A stretch of DNA of 64,000 nucleotides from Peribacillus frigoritolerans. Lineage in GTDB: Bacteria > Bacillota > Bacilli > Bacillales > DSM-1321. The stretch is taken from NCBI RefSeq assembly GCF_030676415.1, contig NZ_JAUUTW010000001.1:62001-126000 (forward strand), written 5' to 3'. The notes beneath the pieces are model-generated. The model saw nothing but the letters and a program-made list of their open reading frames with translations, searched no databases and had not been told where the DNA came from. This document shows positions 37,065-44,882 of this stretch, in pieces (position 1 is the first letter of the stretch; every line of letters begins with the position of its first letter). The position numbers were made by a program, and so were the translations under genes.

Positions 37065-37088
37065 AACAGCTTATTTTAATAAACATCC

Positions 37089-37115
37089 TAAAGTATCGCC
37101 GGGATTATTCGATAT
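37089..37115 (+). promoter_or_regulatory. Weak candidate sigma-D promoter before yvyF
   Basis: TAAA, 15 bases, then TTCGATAT (two mismatches to GCCGATAT), 48 bases before yvyF. Confidence 0.35.
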
Positions 37116-37162
37116 ATACAGTACTGAAGAATAATCGCTGTGATGGTGAAGGAGGAGCCTCG

Positions 37163-37582
37163 ATGGAAGTATTCAACTGTTCAAACTGTAATTCGTTATT
37201 CGTAATGACAAAATTCCATGATGTATGCGATGCCTGTTATAAAGAAGAAGAAGCCCAATATGATAAAGTGTATGCATATATTCGCAAGAAAATAAATAGA
37301 ACGGCGTCCATGATGCAGGTGGTTAAGGACACAGGCGTTGAAGAAACGTTAATAATTAAATTTGTGAGAACCGGAAAGCTGGGGGTTTTGCAGTTTCCCA
37401 ACCTAGGAATTCCATGTGAAAAGTGCGGCGCTAACATCAAGAGCGGAAGGTTATGCGGTAAATGCGGCGATTCACTGCGATCGGATTTGTTGGCATTTGA
37501 AAATGAGGAAAAGCGCCTGACTGAAATTCAAGGAAATGATAAAAAAAATACGTACTATATGAAGGATGATCAGAAAGGGTAA
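37163..37582 (+). CDS. yvyF: Flagellar operon protein YvyF
   Basis: 139 residues of the TIGR03826-type flagellar operon family. Two zinc-knuckle-like ends (CSNCNS with CDACYKE, then CEKCGAN with CGKCGDS) flank a small helical centre (RTASMMQVVKDTGVEETLIIKFV) that looks like a helix-turn-helix. AAGGAGG precedes the ATG. The position between comFC and flgM is conserved in Bacillus; the function is not established, though a role in flagellar regulation is assumed. Confidence 0.88.
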   Translation: MEVFNCSNCNSLFVMTKFHDVCDACYKEEEAQYDKVYAYIRKKINRTASMMQVVKDTGVEETLIIKFVRTGKLGVLQFPNLGIPCEKCGANIKSGRLCGKCGDSLRSDLLAFENEEKRLTEIQGNDKKNTYYMKDDQKG

Positions 37583-37674
37583 ATCATGGAAACGTGATGC
37601 GGTATTTGTTAAAACATTCGATATTGAGAACAATATTCGACAATGGTTGTCGAAGGAAAGATTACGGAAACAAT

Positions 37675-37700
37675 TAAAAAAATCCATTCCTTGTCGATAA
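37675..37700 (+). promoter_or_regulatory. Sigma-D promoter of flgM
   Basis: TAAA (37675-37678), 14-base spacer, GTCGATAA (37693-37700), close to the TAAA-N14-16-GCCGATAT consensus. It lies about 100 bases before flgM, which has a sigma-D promoter in B. subtilis. Confidence 0.6.
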
Positions 37701-37801
37701 TAACGATAGGGAGAATAACACAGTCCAGAGCCATTTTCATGTGTTAAGGAATCGAAACATAATGGGATTTATAAAATCGACCGAAGGAGAGGATCTGGAA
37801 T

Positions 37802-38065
37802 ATGAAAATCAATAACGTCGGTATGACAGGTGTTAACCCTTATAATCTTCAAGCCAATAAAACGGGGAATATCAAAGAATCCAACGTCAAATCCTCGGAT
37901 AAAGTTGAAATTTCTTCAGCGGCAAAAGAAATGCAGCAATCATCTCCGATTCTTGCTGCAAGACAAGCAAAAGTGGACGAACTGAAAATACAAGTTGAAA
38001 AAGGGAATTATAAATTGAATGCACAAGCAACGGCTAAGGGTCTCATCGATTTTTACCGGAAATAA
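37802..38065 (+). CDS. flgM: Anti-sigma-D factor FlgM
   Basis: 87 residues. It binds sigma-D and blocks late flagellar transcription until the hook is complete. The C-terminal half (SDKVEISSAAKEMQ, RQAKVDELKIQVEKGNYKL and ATAKGLIDFYRK) matches FlgM. GGAGAGG lies upstream of the ATG. First gene of the flgM-flgN-flgK-flgL run. Confidence 0.95.
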   Translation: MKINNVGMTGVNPYNLQANKTGNIKESNVKSSDKVEISSAAKEMQQSSPILAARQAKVDELKIQVEKGNYKLNAQATAKGLIDFYRK

Positions 38066-38141
38066 ATTTTAAATGAAAAAGTTTGATGAAGTGGACGGAG
38101 CCATTTTCCGTCCTTCATTTATGAGCGGAGGAGGCAGCGAA

Positions 38142-38630
38142 ATGTCTGCACGGAACATCATCGGATCGCTTGAAAAATTGATTAAGATTCATAAAAGCTT
38201 CAATCAATTGGCGATAAGAAAAACAGCCATTTTGAAAGCAAATGATACCGAGGCGATTTCTGCCCTGCTGATTTTGGAACAAAAGCATATGAAAGCCATC
38301 AGTCAAACGGATAAGGAAAGAGAAAGGGCAGTCGAGGAATTTCTTGCTGCCAATGGAACGGTAGGAAAGCCGGCCTCCATCCATACCGTGACTGAACTGA
38401 CAGGACCAGGAGAAACGGAAATCCTTGAAATGCTAAAAGCGGTATTGATTGATGAAGTGGCAAAGCTGAAGGAGCGGAATGGTTTAAATCAGCAATTAAT
38501 CTATCAGTCCCTTCAATTCATCAATGTCTCTTTGGATATTCTGAGGCCGCAGAACCAGAATCTGAATTACGGGGATTCGGTTAGGAAAACGGCGAAAATC
38601 GGCATGGGAATGTTTGATTCCAAAGCATAA
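38142..38630 (+). CDS. flgN: Flagellar chaperone FlgN
   Basis: 162 residues, a long helical protein (heptad-rich, residues ~1-135) that escorts FlgK and FlgL to the export apparatus. Assignment rests on the family-like helical pattern and strict synteny (yvyG of B. subtilis). GGAGGAGG eight bases upstream selects the ATG at 38142; the frame also opens at 38073 without such a site. Confidence 0.88.
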   Translation: MSARNIIGSLEKLIKIHKSFNQLAIRKTAILKANDTEAISALLILEQKHMKAISQTDKERERAVEEFLAANGTVGKPASIHTVTELTGPGETEILEMLKAVLIDEVAKLKERNGLNQQLIYQSLQFINVSLDILRPQNQNLNYGDSVRKTAKIGMGMFDSKA

Positions 38631-38659
38631 GAACCAGAAAAAAGATGGAGGTGCGGCAA

Positions 38660-40219
38660 ATGATTTCAACCTTTATGGGTCTTGAGACCGCCAAACGCGG
38701 ATTATCCACCTCGCAAGGGGCCTTGTATACAACAGGAAATAATGTGGCCAATGCCAATACATTAGGATATTCAAGGCAGCGGGTCAACTTGGTCCAGACG
38801 TCGGGCTTTCCTACTGTCGGTTTGAACAGCCCGCGCGTTGCCGGCCAAATTGGGACAGGGGTGGCAGCCGAAACGGTTCAGCGGATACGAGACAGTTTCC
38901 TGGACGCACAATACAGGACACAAAGTAATAAAATCGGTTATTACGGGGCCATGAGCGAATCCCTGACGAAAATGGAAGGCGTCATGAATGAACCGACCGA
39001 CAGCGGATTAGCCGCCATGATGGATAAGTTTTGGAATTCCCTGCAAGGGCTGACGGCGAATACGGAAAACTCCGGGGCGCGTGAAGTCGTTGCCTCGACG
39101 GGCGTCATGGTTGCGGATACTCTAAACTACTACTACAACTCGCTAACGAACGTTCAAACGGATATCGGCAATCAGATAAACGTCAAAGCGAACGAAATCA
39201 ATGCGCTCATCAGCAGTATTGATCAGCTTAACCAACAGATCAGCAAAGTGGAGCCTCATGGTTATATCCCCAATGACCTTTATGATAAACGTGATGTACT
39301 CGTAGACAATCTCTCACAGCTTATCAGCATTAAAGTGAATAACGTCATTCCGACGGTTTACGGCAGAGCCAGCTATGTGGCCACAGGTCTATACAACATC
39401 GAATTGATGCAAGAAGACGGTTCACCTTTTGCGCCGCCCATCAATCTAGTCAGTGTCAACCAAACCGGGATGGTGGGAACTTCGAAAGTTGAAGTTAGCC
39501 ATGATAAAACTACAGGTATGGTAGACGGATTGAAGTTTGGTTCGAAAACATTGACCGATTACAAATTCTCGGGAGAACTATCCGGTTTGATCAAAAGCTT
39601 TGGCTATAAGAAGGCGGATGGCACGAACTGCGGCGCTTATCCGGATATGCTGAAAAAGCTCGATAAAATGACGACGGCTTTTGTGAATGAGTTTAATGCC
39701 ATCCATGAACAAGGTTATGCCTTAGGTGATGACAACACTTCAACATTGAACTTCTTTGAAATTGAACCAGGTAAGAGTGCCGCCCAAAGCATCAAGGTGA
39801 ATGGTGAAATCGTTAAGGATCCCACAAAAATTGCCGCAGGCGGAAAAAGCGGAGGGGCATCCGGTGATAATGAAAATGCCAAACTCCTGGCTGACCTTAA
39901 AAAGAAGGCGTTTAGTGAGTACTCGACTAAAGAACAAAACTCTGACGAATTGACGGGAAGCTTCGACACTTATTATTCCGGTATCATCGGAAAGCTTGGT
40001 GTGGATTCCCAAAGCGCCCAAAAGAACCTTTCCAACTCTGTCGTGCTTGCTGCCTCCATCAATCAAAATAGGGAGTCTGTCAGTTCCGTATCCCTTGATG
40101 AAGAAATGACGGACATGATCAAATTCCAGCAGGCATACAACGCATCTGCAAGAATGATGACGATGATGGATGAAATGCTCGATAAAATCATAAACGGAAT
40201 GGGTACAGTAGGACGATGA
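38660..40219 (+). CDS. flgK: Flagellar hook-associated protein 1 FlgK
   Basis: 519 residues. The N-terminal flagellar rod signature GNNVANANTLGYSRQRV and the C-terminal heptads (DEEMTDMIKFQQAYNASARM) are typical of FlgK. It joins hook to filament and is secreted by the flagellar type III system. The start at 38660 is set by GGAGGTG; an in-frame ATG 15 bases earlier lies on that site. Confidence 0.96.
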   Translation: MISTFMGLETAKRGLSTSQGALYTTGNNVANANTLGYSRQRVNLVQTSGFPTVGLNSPRVAGQIGTGVAAETVQRIRDSFLDAQYRTQSNKIGYYGAMSESLTKMEGVMNEPTDSGLAAMMDKFWNSLQGLTANTENSGAREVVASTGVMVADTLNYYYNSLTNVQTDIGNQINVKANEINALISSIDQLNQQISKVEPHGYIPNDLYDKRDVLVDNLSQLISIKVNNVIPTVYGRASYVATGLYNIELMQEDGSPFAPPINLVSVNQTGMVGTSKVEVSHDKTTGMVDGLKFGSKTLTDYKFSGELSGLIKSFGYKKADGTNCGAYPDMLKKLDKMTTAFVNEFNAIHEQGYALGDDNTSTLNFFEIEPGKSAAQSIKVNGEIVKDPTKIAAGGKSGGASGDNENAKLLADLKKKAFSEYSTKEQNSDELTGSFDTYYSGIIGKLGVDSQSAQKNLSNSVVLAASINQNRESVSSVSLDEEMTDMIKFQQAYNASARMMTMMDEMLDKIINGMGTVGR

Positions 40220-40233
40220 TAGGAGGAGACGAT

Positions 40234-41112
40234 ATGCGGGTAACGCAATCGATGCTAACCAATAATATGTTGAGTAATTTGAGCAGCAGTTACGAAAAGA
40301 TGTCCAAGCTGCAAGAGCAGGTTTCCTCTCAAAAGAAATTCTTCAAACCATCCGATAACCCTGTTGCGGCCATGATAGGAATGGGGTACCGGACGAACCT
40401 CAATCAATTAGGGCAGTATCAAAGTAACATTGCCGAGGCGACCAATTGGATCGAAAGCACGGATGATGCCATTACGGAAGCGGTTTCCGCCATGCAGCGG
40501 ATTCGTGAATTAACCGTTCAAGGCAGCAATGGTACGTATGAAGGGGAACAACTGAAAACCATTACTGAAGAAATTAAACAATTAAAAGAACATCTCATAA
40601 CTCTTGGCGACACACAGATTGGCGGGAAATATATTTTCAACGGACAGGATACGAATGTGAAGCCTTCTTCCATTAAAGATGGAAATGGGAATACGGTATA
40701 TGGCACAGGGGACATAAACCTTGAAGTGTTTTCCGGGATTTCCCTCAAAATCAATACGGACGGTTCCAAGATTTTTGGTGATGCACTCGCTGCCGGGGGA
40801 AGCATCGACCAGGCAATCGATGCTCTCGAAAACGGCGGGGACGTGAGTGGGACGCTTGCGGGACTTGACGCAACGATAAATACTTTCTTGGGCATGCAGG
40901 CACAGGTTGGTGCAAGGCAGAATCGGATTGAGCTGATGACGGACCGTCTCAAGCAGCAGGAGGTTTTTGCCACTGAAATCCTTTCGAAAAATGAGGATGT
41001 CGATATCGAAAAGGCGATCATGGATTTGACGACCCAGGAAAGTGTCCATAGTGCTGCTTTAAGTATCGGAGCAAAAATCATGCAACCGAGTTTATTGGAT
41101 TTTCTTCGCTAA
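40234..41112 (+). CDS. flgL: Flagellar hook-associated protein 3 FlgL
   Basis: 292 residues with flagellin-like ends: MRVTQSMLTNNMLSNL at the N-terminus and ATEILSKNEDVDIEKAIMDL toward the C-terminus. It is the second junction protein between hook and filament. AGGAGG precedes the ATG at 40234; the upstream in-frame ATG at 40216 has none. Confidence 0.95.
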   Translation: MRVTQSMLTNNMLSNLSSSYEKMSKLQEQVSSQKKFFKPSDNPVAAMIGMGYRTNLNQLGQYQSNIAEATNWIESTDDAITEAVSAMQRIRELTVQGSNGTYEGEQLKTITEEIKQLKEHLITLGDTQIGGKYIFNGQDTNVKPSSIKDGNGNTVYGTGDINLEVFSGISLKINTDGSKIFGDALAAGGSIDQAIDALENGGDVSGTLAGLDATINTFLGMQAQVGARQNRIELMTDRLKQQEVFATEILSKNEDVDIEKAIMDLTTQESVHSAALSIGAKIMQPSLLDFLR

Positions 41113-41138
41113 GCTATTCTTAAATGGATAGCTTTTTT
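41109..41138 (+). terminator. Weak terminator between flgL and yviE
   Basis: AAGCTAT / ATAGCTT with a run of T. It overlaps the flgL stop codon and is probably leaky. Confidence 0.5.
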
Positions 41139-41156
41139 CTATAAGGAGTGTTGATG

Positions 41157-41723
41157 ATGCAGATTCCACAAATTAGATTGCAATCCACCCCAATGAAAAT
41201 TGGATTGAATATAGAGCAGTCTGTACAGCAAATCGAACAGAAGGCGGCAGTCCAATCAATCGAACAGCCGCAAGCCATACTGGAGATTCAAACGACCCCA
41301 GGTAAGCTGACGATTGATCAGTCACAAGCAAGGGAAGACATGGATTTAAAAAGCCTCTCAAGAAGAGTCGATGAATTCGCGCAGCAGGGATATCAAGATT
41401 GGCTGGCGGGTATGGCAAGACGCTCGCAGCAAGGGACGGAGCTGAGGCATATTGAAAAAGGCGGTAACGCACTGGCAGATCAGGCCAGGCAAAACAGCAA
41501 AGGACCTGAGAAGCGATTCAATCTCGGCTGGATTCCCTCTCATTTCAGCGTGAAGCTTGACTACCAGCCAGCCCAGGTGAAAATCGAAGCAACCGCTCAA
41601 AAACCGATCATTGATGCTCAAATCAATAGTGCGAACCATACATACACACCAGGTAGTGTGGATGTGGAAATTCTACAAAAAAATGCTCTGGATATAGAAT
41701 TCATCAATATTTTCCGGATTTAG
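41157..41723 (+). CDS. yviE: YviE, flagellar cluster protein of the DUF6470 type
   Basis: 188 residues, glutamine-rich N-terminal half and a C-terminal PGSVDVEILQKN. The start IPQIRLQSTPMKIGL is typical of YviE. No catalytic motif or membrane segment is visible and the function is unknown. AAGGAG is spaced eight bases from the ATG at 41157. It lies between flgL and fliW as in B. subtilis. Confidence 0.85.
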   Translation: MQIPQIRLQSTPMKIGLNIEQSVQQIEQKAAVQSIEQPQAILEIQTTPGKLTIDQSQAREDMDLKSLSRRVDEFAQQGYQDWLAGMARRSQQGTELRHIEKGGNALADQARQNSKGPEKRFNLGWIPSHFSVKLDYQPAQVKIEATAQKPIIDAQINSANHTYTPGSVDVEILQKNALDIEFINIFRI

Positions 41724-41743
41724 ATAGGGTAGTGAAAACATAG

Positions 41744-42199
41744 ATGATCATACAAACAAAATTTCATGGCGAAATGGAATTGGCAGAAAAAGAGTTTTAT
41801 GTATTTGAAAGCGGGATACCAGGATTTTTGGAAGAAAAACAGTTTTGCTTGCTAGCTTTGGATGACACGCCATTTTTCGTCCTGCAATCGATAGAAACAA
41901 AAGAGCTTGCCTTCATTGTGACGGATCCTTTCGAAGTGTTTCATGGTTACGAAGTGAAGCTTACAGATGAGGTATTATCTTCTTTACAAATAGAAACGGA
42001 ACTGGAAGTGATTACTTTGGTCATCTTAACGATCCAGGACCCTTTCAATGAAACGACGGCGAATCTCCAGGCCCCCATCATCATAAATAGTTCTAAAAAA
42101 ACGGGAAAGCAATTTATCATGACCGCTAGTGAATACCGTACAAAGCACAGACTGTTTGAACCTCCAGCAGAACAGGAGGGGAAAAGATGCTCGTATTGA
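41744..42199 (+). CDS. fliW: Flagellar assembly factor FliW
   Basis: 151 residues. FliW binds either flagellin or CsrA; when flagellin is exported, FliW sequesters CsrA and hag translation resumes. Family residues include [26 protein letters not shown]-like [13 protein letters not shown], and [17 protein letters not shown]. It overlaps csrA by 13 bases, consistent with coupled production of the partners. Confidence 0.95.
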   Translation: MIIQTKFHGEMELAEKEFYVFESGIPGFLEEKQFCLLALDDTPFFVLQSIETKELAFIVTDPFEVFHGYEVKLTDEVLSSLQIETELEVITLVILTIQDPFNETTANLQAPIIINSSKKTGKQFIMTASEYRTKHRLFEPPAEQEGKRCSY

Positions 42200-42420
42200 C
42201 CAGAAAACCAAATGAAGCGATCATGATTGGCGATGATATCGAAATTACGATCCTGTCCGTTGAGGGAGAACAGATCAAACTGGGTATCAATGCCCCTAAA
42301 AACGTCGATATCCATAGGAAAGAAATCTACCTGTCCATTCAGCAGGAAAATAGAAAAGCCTCTAATACAGAAACCAATTTTCTTGAAAATGTAAATGAGT
42401 ATTTCAAGAAAAAATCTTAA
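42187..42420 (+). CDS. csrA: Translational regulator CsrA
   Basis: 77 residues. [22 protein letters not shown] and [15 protein letters not shown] are the core beta-strand signature with the RNA-contacting arginines. It blocks the hag ribosome binding site and is antagonised by FliW. AGGAGGGG precedes the ATG. It is directly upstream of hag, its principal target. Confidence 0.97.
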   Translation: MLVLTRKPNEAIMIGDDIEITILSVEGEQIKLGINAPKNVDIHRKEIYLSIQQENRKASNTETNFLENVNEYFKKKS

Positions 42421-42427
42421 AATCCGC

Positions 42428-42454
42428 TAAATATGTTTCCAAGCAGGTCGATAT
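42428..42454 (+). promoter_or_regulatory. Sigma-D promoter of hag
   Basis: TAAA (42428-42431), 15-base spacer, GTCGATAT (42447-42454): one mismatch to consensus and ideal spacing. It gives a leader of about 100 bases before hag. Confidence 0.75.
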
Positions 42455-42464
42455 TAAATATACA

Positions 42465-42510
42465 ACGATGGGCAGTGAAATAGGCGGCCGACTTAATCAC
42501 TGCCCATCGT
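42465..42510 (+). promoter_or_regulatory. Stable hairpin in the hag leader, with downstream CsrA-type GGA motifs
   Basis: A perfect 14-bp inverted repeat (ACGATGGGCAGTGA / TCACTGCCCATCGT) begins only a few bases after the expected transcript start. There is no T-run, so it is not a terminator. GGA motifs follow at 42523, 42531 and 42546, the last within the AGGAGG ribosome binding site, as expected for CsrA repression. Confidence 0.6.
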
Positions 42511-42558
42511 AAACAACCATATGGACGTGGGGACTTAAGACTCAAGGAGGAAACATAA

Positions 42559-43755
42559 ATGATTATCAATCACAATATCTCAGCTCTAAACACGCATCGT
42601 CAATTATCAAGTGCAACGAATGCTCAATCCAAATCAATGGAAAAACTTGCATCAGGCATGCGCATCAACCGTGCAGGCGATGACGCAGCCGGTCTTGCAA
42701 TCTCTGAAAAAATGCGTGGGCAAATCCGCGGATTGGACCAAGCTTCCCGTAACTCACAAGATGCTATCTCATTGATCCAAACTGCTGAAGGTGCATTAAA
42801 CGAAACGACTGACATCCTTCAACGTATGCGTGAACTTGCTACACAAGCATCAACGGATACTAATACAACAAATGACCGTGGAGAAATCCAAAAGGAAATG
42901 GATTCATTAACATCTGAAATCAACCGTATCGGTAATACTACTGAATTCAATACACAGAAATTATTAAATGGTTCTAAAGATTCTACCACTAATGGTAACT
43001 TAGCTAAGGTTGAATTTGATTTAACTGGAATGACAGCGGGATCTGTAGATATTTTAGGAGAAACAGTAAACTTTGATACTGATGAAGCCACTACTGCAGA
43101 AGCCATCGAAGCAGCTATTACTGGAAATGCTGATTTAAATGCGAAATACACTGTTACTGTTACTGGTAACAAAGTGGAGATTGCAGCGAAATCAAAAGGT
43201 GAGGATACAGATTTAAAAGCTGATCTTACTAAAGGTACTGGTGTTACAGACAAAACAGTCACAAATACAGAAGGAAAGGCTGATGGAGCAGGTCTTCAAT
43301 TCCAAATCGGTGCAAACGAAAACCAAAGCCTTACACTTGAAATTGGTGACATGCGGGCAAGTGCTCTTGGATTGACTGGTGCTGCTGGAGATGCAGGGTT
43401 CACAACTGATGCAAATGTAAGCAATGGTACAGATTCTAAAGGTGTTGAATCTGGGCTGGATGTTTCTAATGCTAAAAACGCATCGGCGGCTATCACAAAA
43501 ATCCAAACTGCGATTGACACTGTATCAGCAGAACGTTCTAAATTAGGTGCCAACCAAAACCGTTTAGAGCACACTATCAACAACTTAGGTACTTCTTCTG
43601 AAAACCTGACTGCTGCTGAATCACGTGTTCGTGATACAGATATGGCTAAGACTATGATGGAGCAAACTAAAAACTCTATCTTGGCGCAAGCATCTCAAGC
43701 AATGCTAGCTCAAGCAAATCAGCAACCGCAGGGCGTTCTTCAGTTACTTCGTTAA
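42559..43755 (+). CDS. hag: Flagellin
   Basis: 398 residues. The conserved N-terminal region (MIINHNISALNTHRQL, GDDAAGLAISEKMRGQ) and C-terminal region (RVRDTDMAKTMMEQTK, ANQQPQGVLQLLR) form the filament core. The threonine- and alanine-rich middle (about residues 140-290) is the exposed variable part and makes the protein longer than the 304-residue Hag of B. subtilis. AAGGAGG precedes the ATG. Codon use shifts towards highly expressed codons, as usual for flagellin. Confidence 0.97.
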   Translation: MIINHNISALNTHRQLSSATNAQSKSMEKLASGMRINRAGDDAAGLAISEKMRGQIRGLDQASRNSQDAISLIQTAEGALNETTDILQRMRELATQASTDTNTTNDRGEIQKEMDSLTSEINRIGNTTEFNTQKLLNGSKDSTTNGNLAKVEFDLTGMTAGSVDILGETVNFDTDEATTAEAIEAAITGNADLNAKYTVTVTGNKVEIAAKSKGEDTDLKADLTKGTGVTDKTVTNTEGKADGAGLQFQIGANENQSLTLEIGDMRASALGLTGAAGDAGFTTDANVSNGTDSKGVESGLDVSNAKNASAAITKIQTAIDTVSAERSKLGANQNRLEHTINNLGTSSENLTAAESRVRDTDMAKTMMEQTKNSILAQASQAMLAQANQQPQGVLQLLR

Positions 43756-43765
43756 TTGAATAGTT

Positions 43766-43812
43766 AGCCTAACAATAAAGGGTCTGACACTTTGTGTTAG
43801 GCTCTTTTATTT
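43766..43812 (+). terminator. Terminator of hag
   Basis: AGCCTAACA pairs with TGTTAGGCT, followed by CTTTTATTT. Confidence 0.75.
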
Positions 43813-43897
43813 GTACTGCTTGAAGGGTGTAGGGAACACTACGATGTAGAAAAAAAAGAGATTACTGACCCTTAAAAAGTAAGGGGCCATTCGTTAA

Positions 43898-44086
43898 TCT
43901 GTCACCAAGGAATCTTATGGCTACAATCCTAATGATATTATCTTCATTGAGTATGATGGTACTACAAAATACGTAGATGAAGATGTCGTTACTGTGTATG
44001 GTGAAATGACTGGTGAATACAGCTATCAATCACAAGCCGGATGGGATAGATCAATTCCTAGTATGTTCGCTGATTCATTTGAATAA
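43898..44086 (+). pseudogene. C-terminal remnant of a secreted/regulatory protein gene
   Basis: A 62-codon open stretch without a start codon or ribosome binding site, beginning directly after an in-frame TAA. It reads SVTKESYGYNPND, then IIFIEYDGTTKYVDEDVVTVYGEM and ends YSYQSQAGWDRSIPSMFADSFE. The pattern (a 'DDVVTVYG...YSYQS...IPSM' ending) resembles the conserved C-terminus of Bacillus membrane-anchored or zinc-ribbon regulator-like proteins whose last domain is OB-like. The rest of that gene is missing. I interpret this as a decayed fragment in an unstable intergenic region. No function can be assigned. Confidence 0.55.
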
Positions 44087-44199
44087 AAAGGGAAGACCTA
44101 TAATTAAAATAGTCAGTCATAATTTTTTCCGAACGTAGAGAAGTGATTATCACCTCAGTTTTAACTTAGGTAAAAAGAGCAATCTAACTGTAAAACAAA

Positions 44200-44321
44200 G
44201 TTGATTGGAACGGAAGGTGCGAGACTCCTGCGGGAATACGCGTCCAAGGGAGACCCCGCAGGCGCAAAGGAGCCGAGGGCGGACCGCCCGCGGAAAGCGA
44301 GTGCCTGGAGTGGAAATCAAC
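44200..44321. repeat. 122-bp dispersed Bacillaceae-type palindromic element
   Basis: Starts GTTGATTGGAACGGAAGGTG and ends TGGAAATCAAC, so the ends are inverted. It contains CTCCTGCGGG / CCCCGCAGG and GGGCGGACCGCCC inverted segments and is far more GC-rich than its surroundings. From memory, near-identical 100-150-bp elements occur in many copies in intergenic DNA of several bacilli. No coding potential. Function unknown. Confidence 0.75.
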
Positions 44322-44344
44322 GGGCAAATTTTAAAAACCTAAAA

Positions 44345-44422
44345 AACTGCAGACTTTTATTCTGGATTTTTTTTAGTAGAATCTCTTTTATAGCAAAGGA
44401 TCATTAATGAAAGTCTGCAGTT
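44345..44422. repeat. Perfect 13-bp inverted repeat with 52-base centre
   Basis: AACTGCAGACTTT (44345-44357) and AAAGTCTGCAGTT (44410-44422). The separation is large for a terminator. It could be a small relic mobile element or part of the neighbouring repeat's insertion site. Confidence 0.5.
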
Positions 44423-44444
44423 GAAACCAAAATCAAAGCTTGAC

Positions 44445-44471
44445 TAAATATAAAACTGTAAGAACCGATAT
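44445..44471 (+). promoter_or_regulatory. Sigma-D promoter of flaG-fliD-fliS-fliT
   Basis: TAAA (44445-44448), 15-base spacer, ACCGATAT (44464-44471), a single mismatch to GCCGATAT, 34 bases before flaG. Confidence 0.7.
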
Positions 44472-44505
44472 AAAAAGTAAAGATATCATATTGGGGGCTA
44501 TTTAG

Positions 44506-44868
44506 ATGCTGGAGAGTTTGTCCACGAATATTCTATCTTCACAACTTAGAACAGCAATCTCGGAAGGAATGAGTTCATATTATCAGCGGGAAATGAATAC
44601 GCTCGCCTATTCGGAACGAAGGGTGGAGTCTACTGATGAGCCTTCAAAAGAAAAGATGCAGGAAGTTGTGGATAGTTTGAACACTTTCCTGGATCCAATA
44701 CATACAGCCGTTCGTTTTGAATATCACGAGAAGCTGAACGAGTACTATGTCAAGGTAGTGGATGATGTAACGGATGAGACGATCAGGGAGATTCCTCCAA
44801 AGAAGTTACTGGATTTCTATGCGGCAATGACGGAGTTTGTCGGAATCATGGTGGATGAAAAAATATAA
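44506..44868 (+). CDS. flaG: FlaG family protein (YvyC)
   Basis: 120 residues. The C-terminal two-thirds (RFEYHEKLNEYYVKVVDD and EIPPKKLLDFYAAM) is the FlaG domain, associated with filament length control. The first 40 residues are poorly conserved. First gene of the flaG-fliD-fliS-fliT operon, 14 bases before fliD. Confidence 0.92.
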   Translation: MLESLSTNILSSQLRTAISEGMSSYYQREMNTLAYSERRVESTDEPSKEKMQEVVDSLNTFLDPIHTAVRFEYHEKLNEYYVKVVDDVTDETIREIPPKKLLDFYAAMTEFVGIMVDEKI

Positions 44869-44882
44869 GCGGGTGATCAATT

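Noticed and set aside
40518-41081. 187-codon minus-strand frame opposite flgL
   Set aside because: A shadow of a confidently assigned gene, with no independent evidence.
44201-44407. 68-codon frame across the dispersed GC-rich element
   Set aside because: It lies in a repeat that carries stops in other copies as I remember them, and it has no ribosome binding site.
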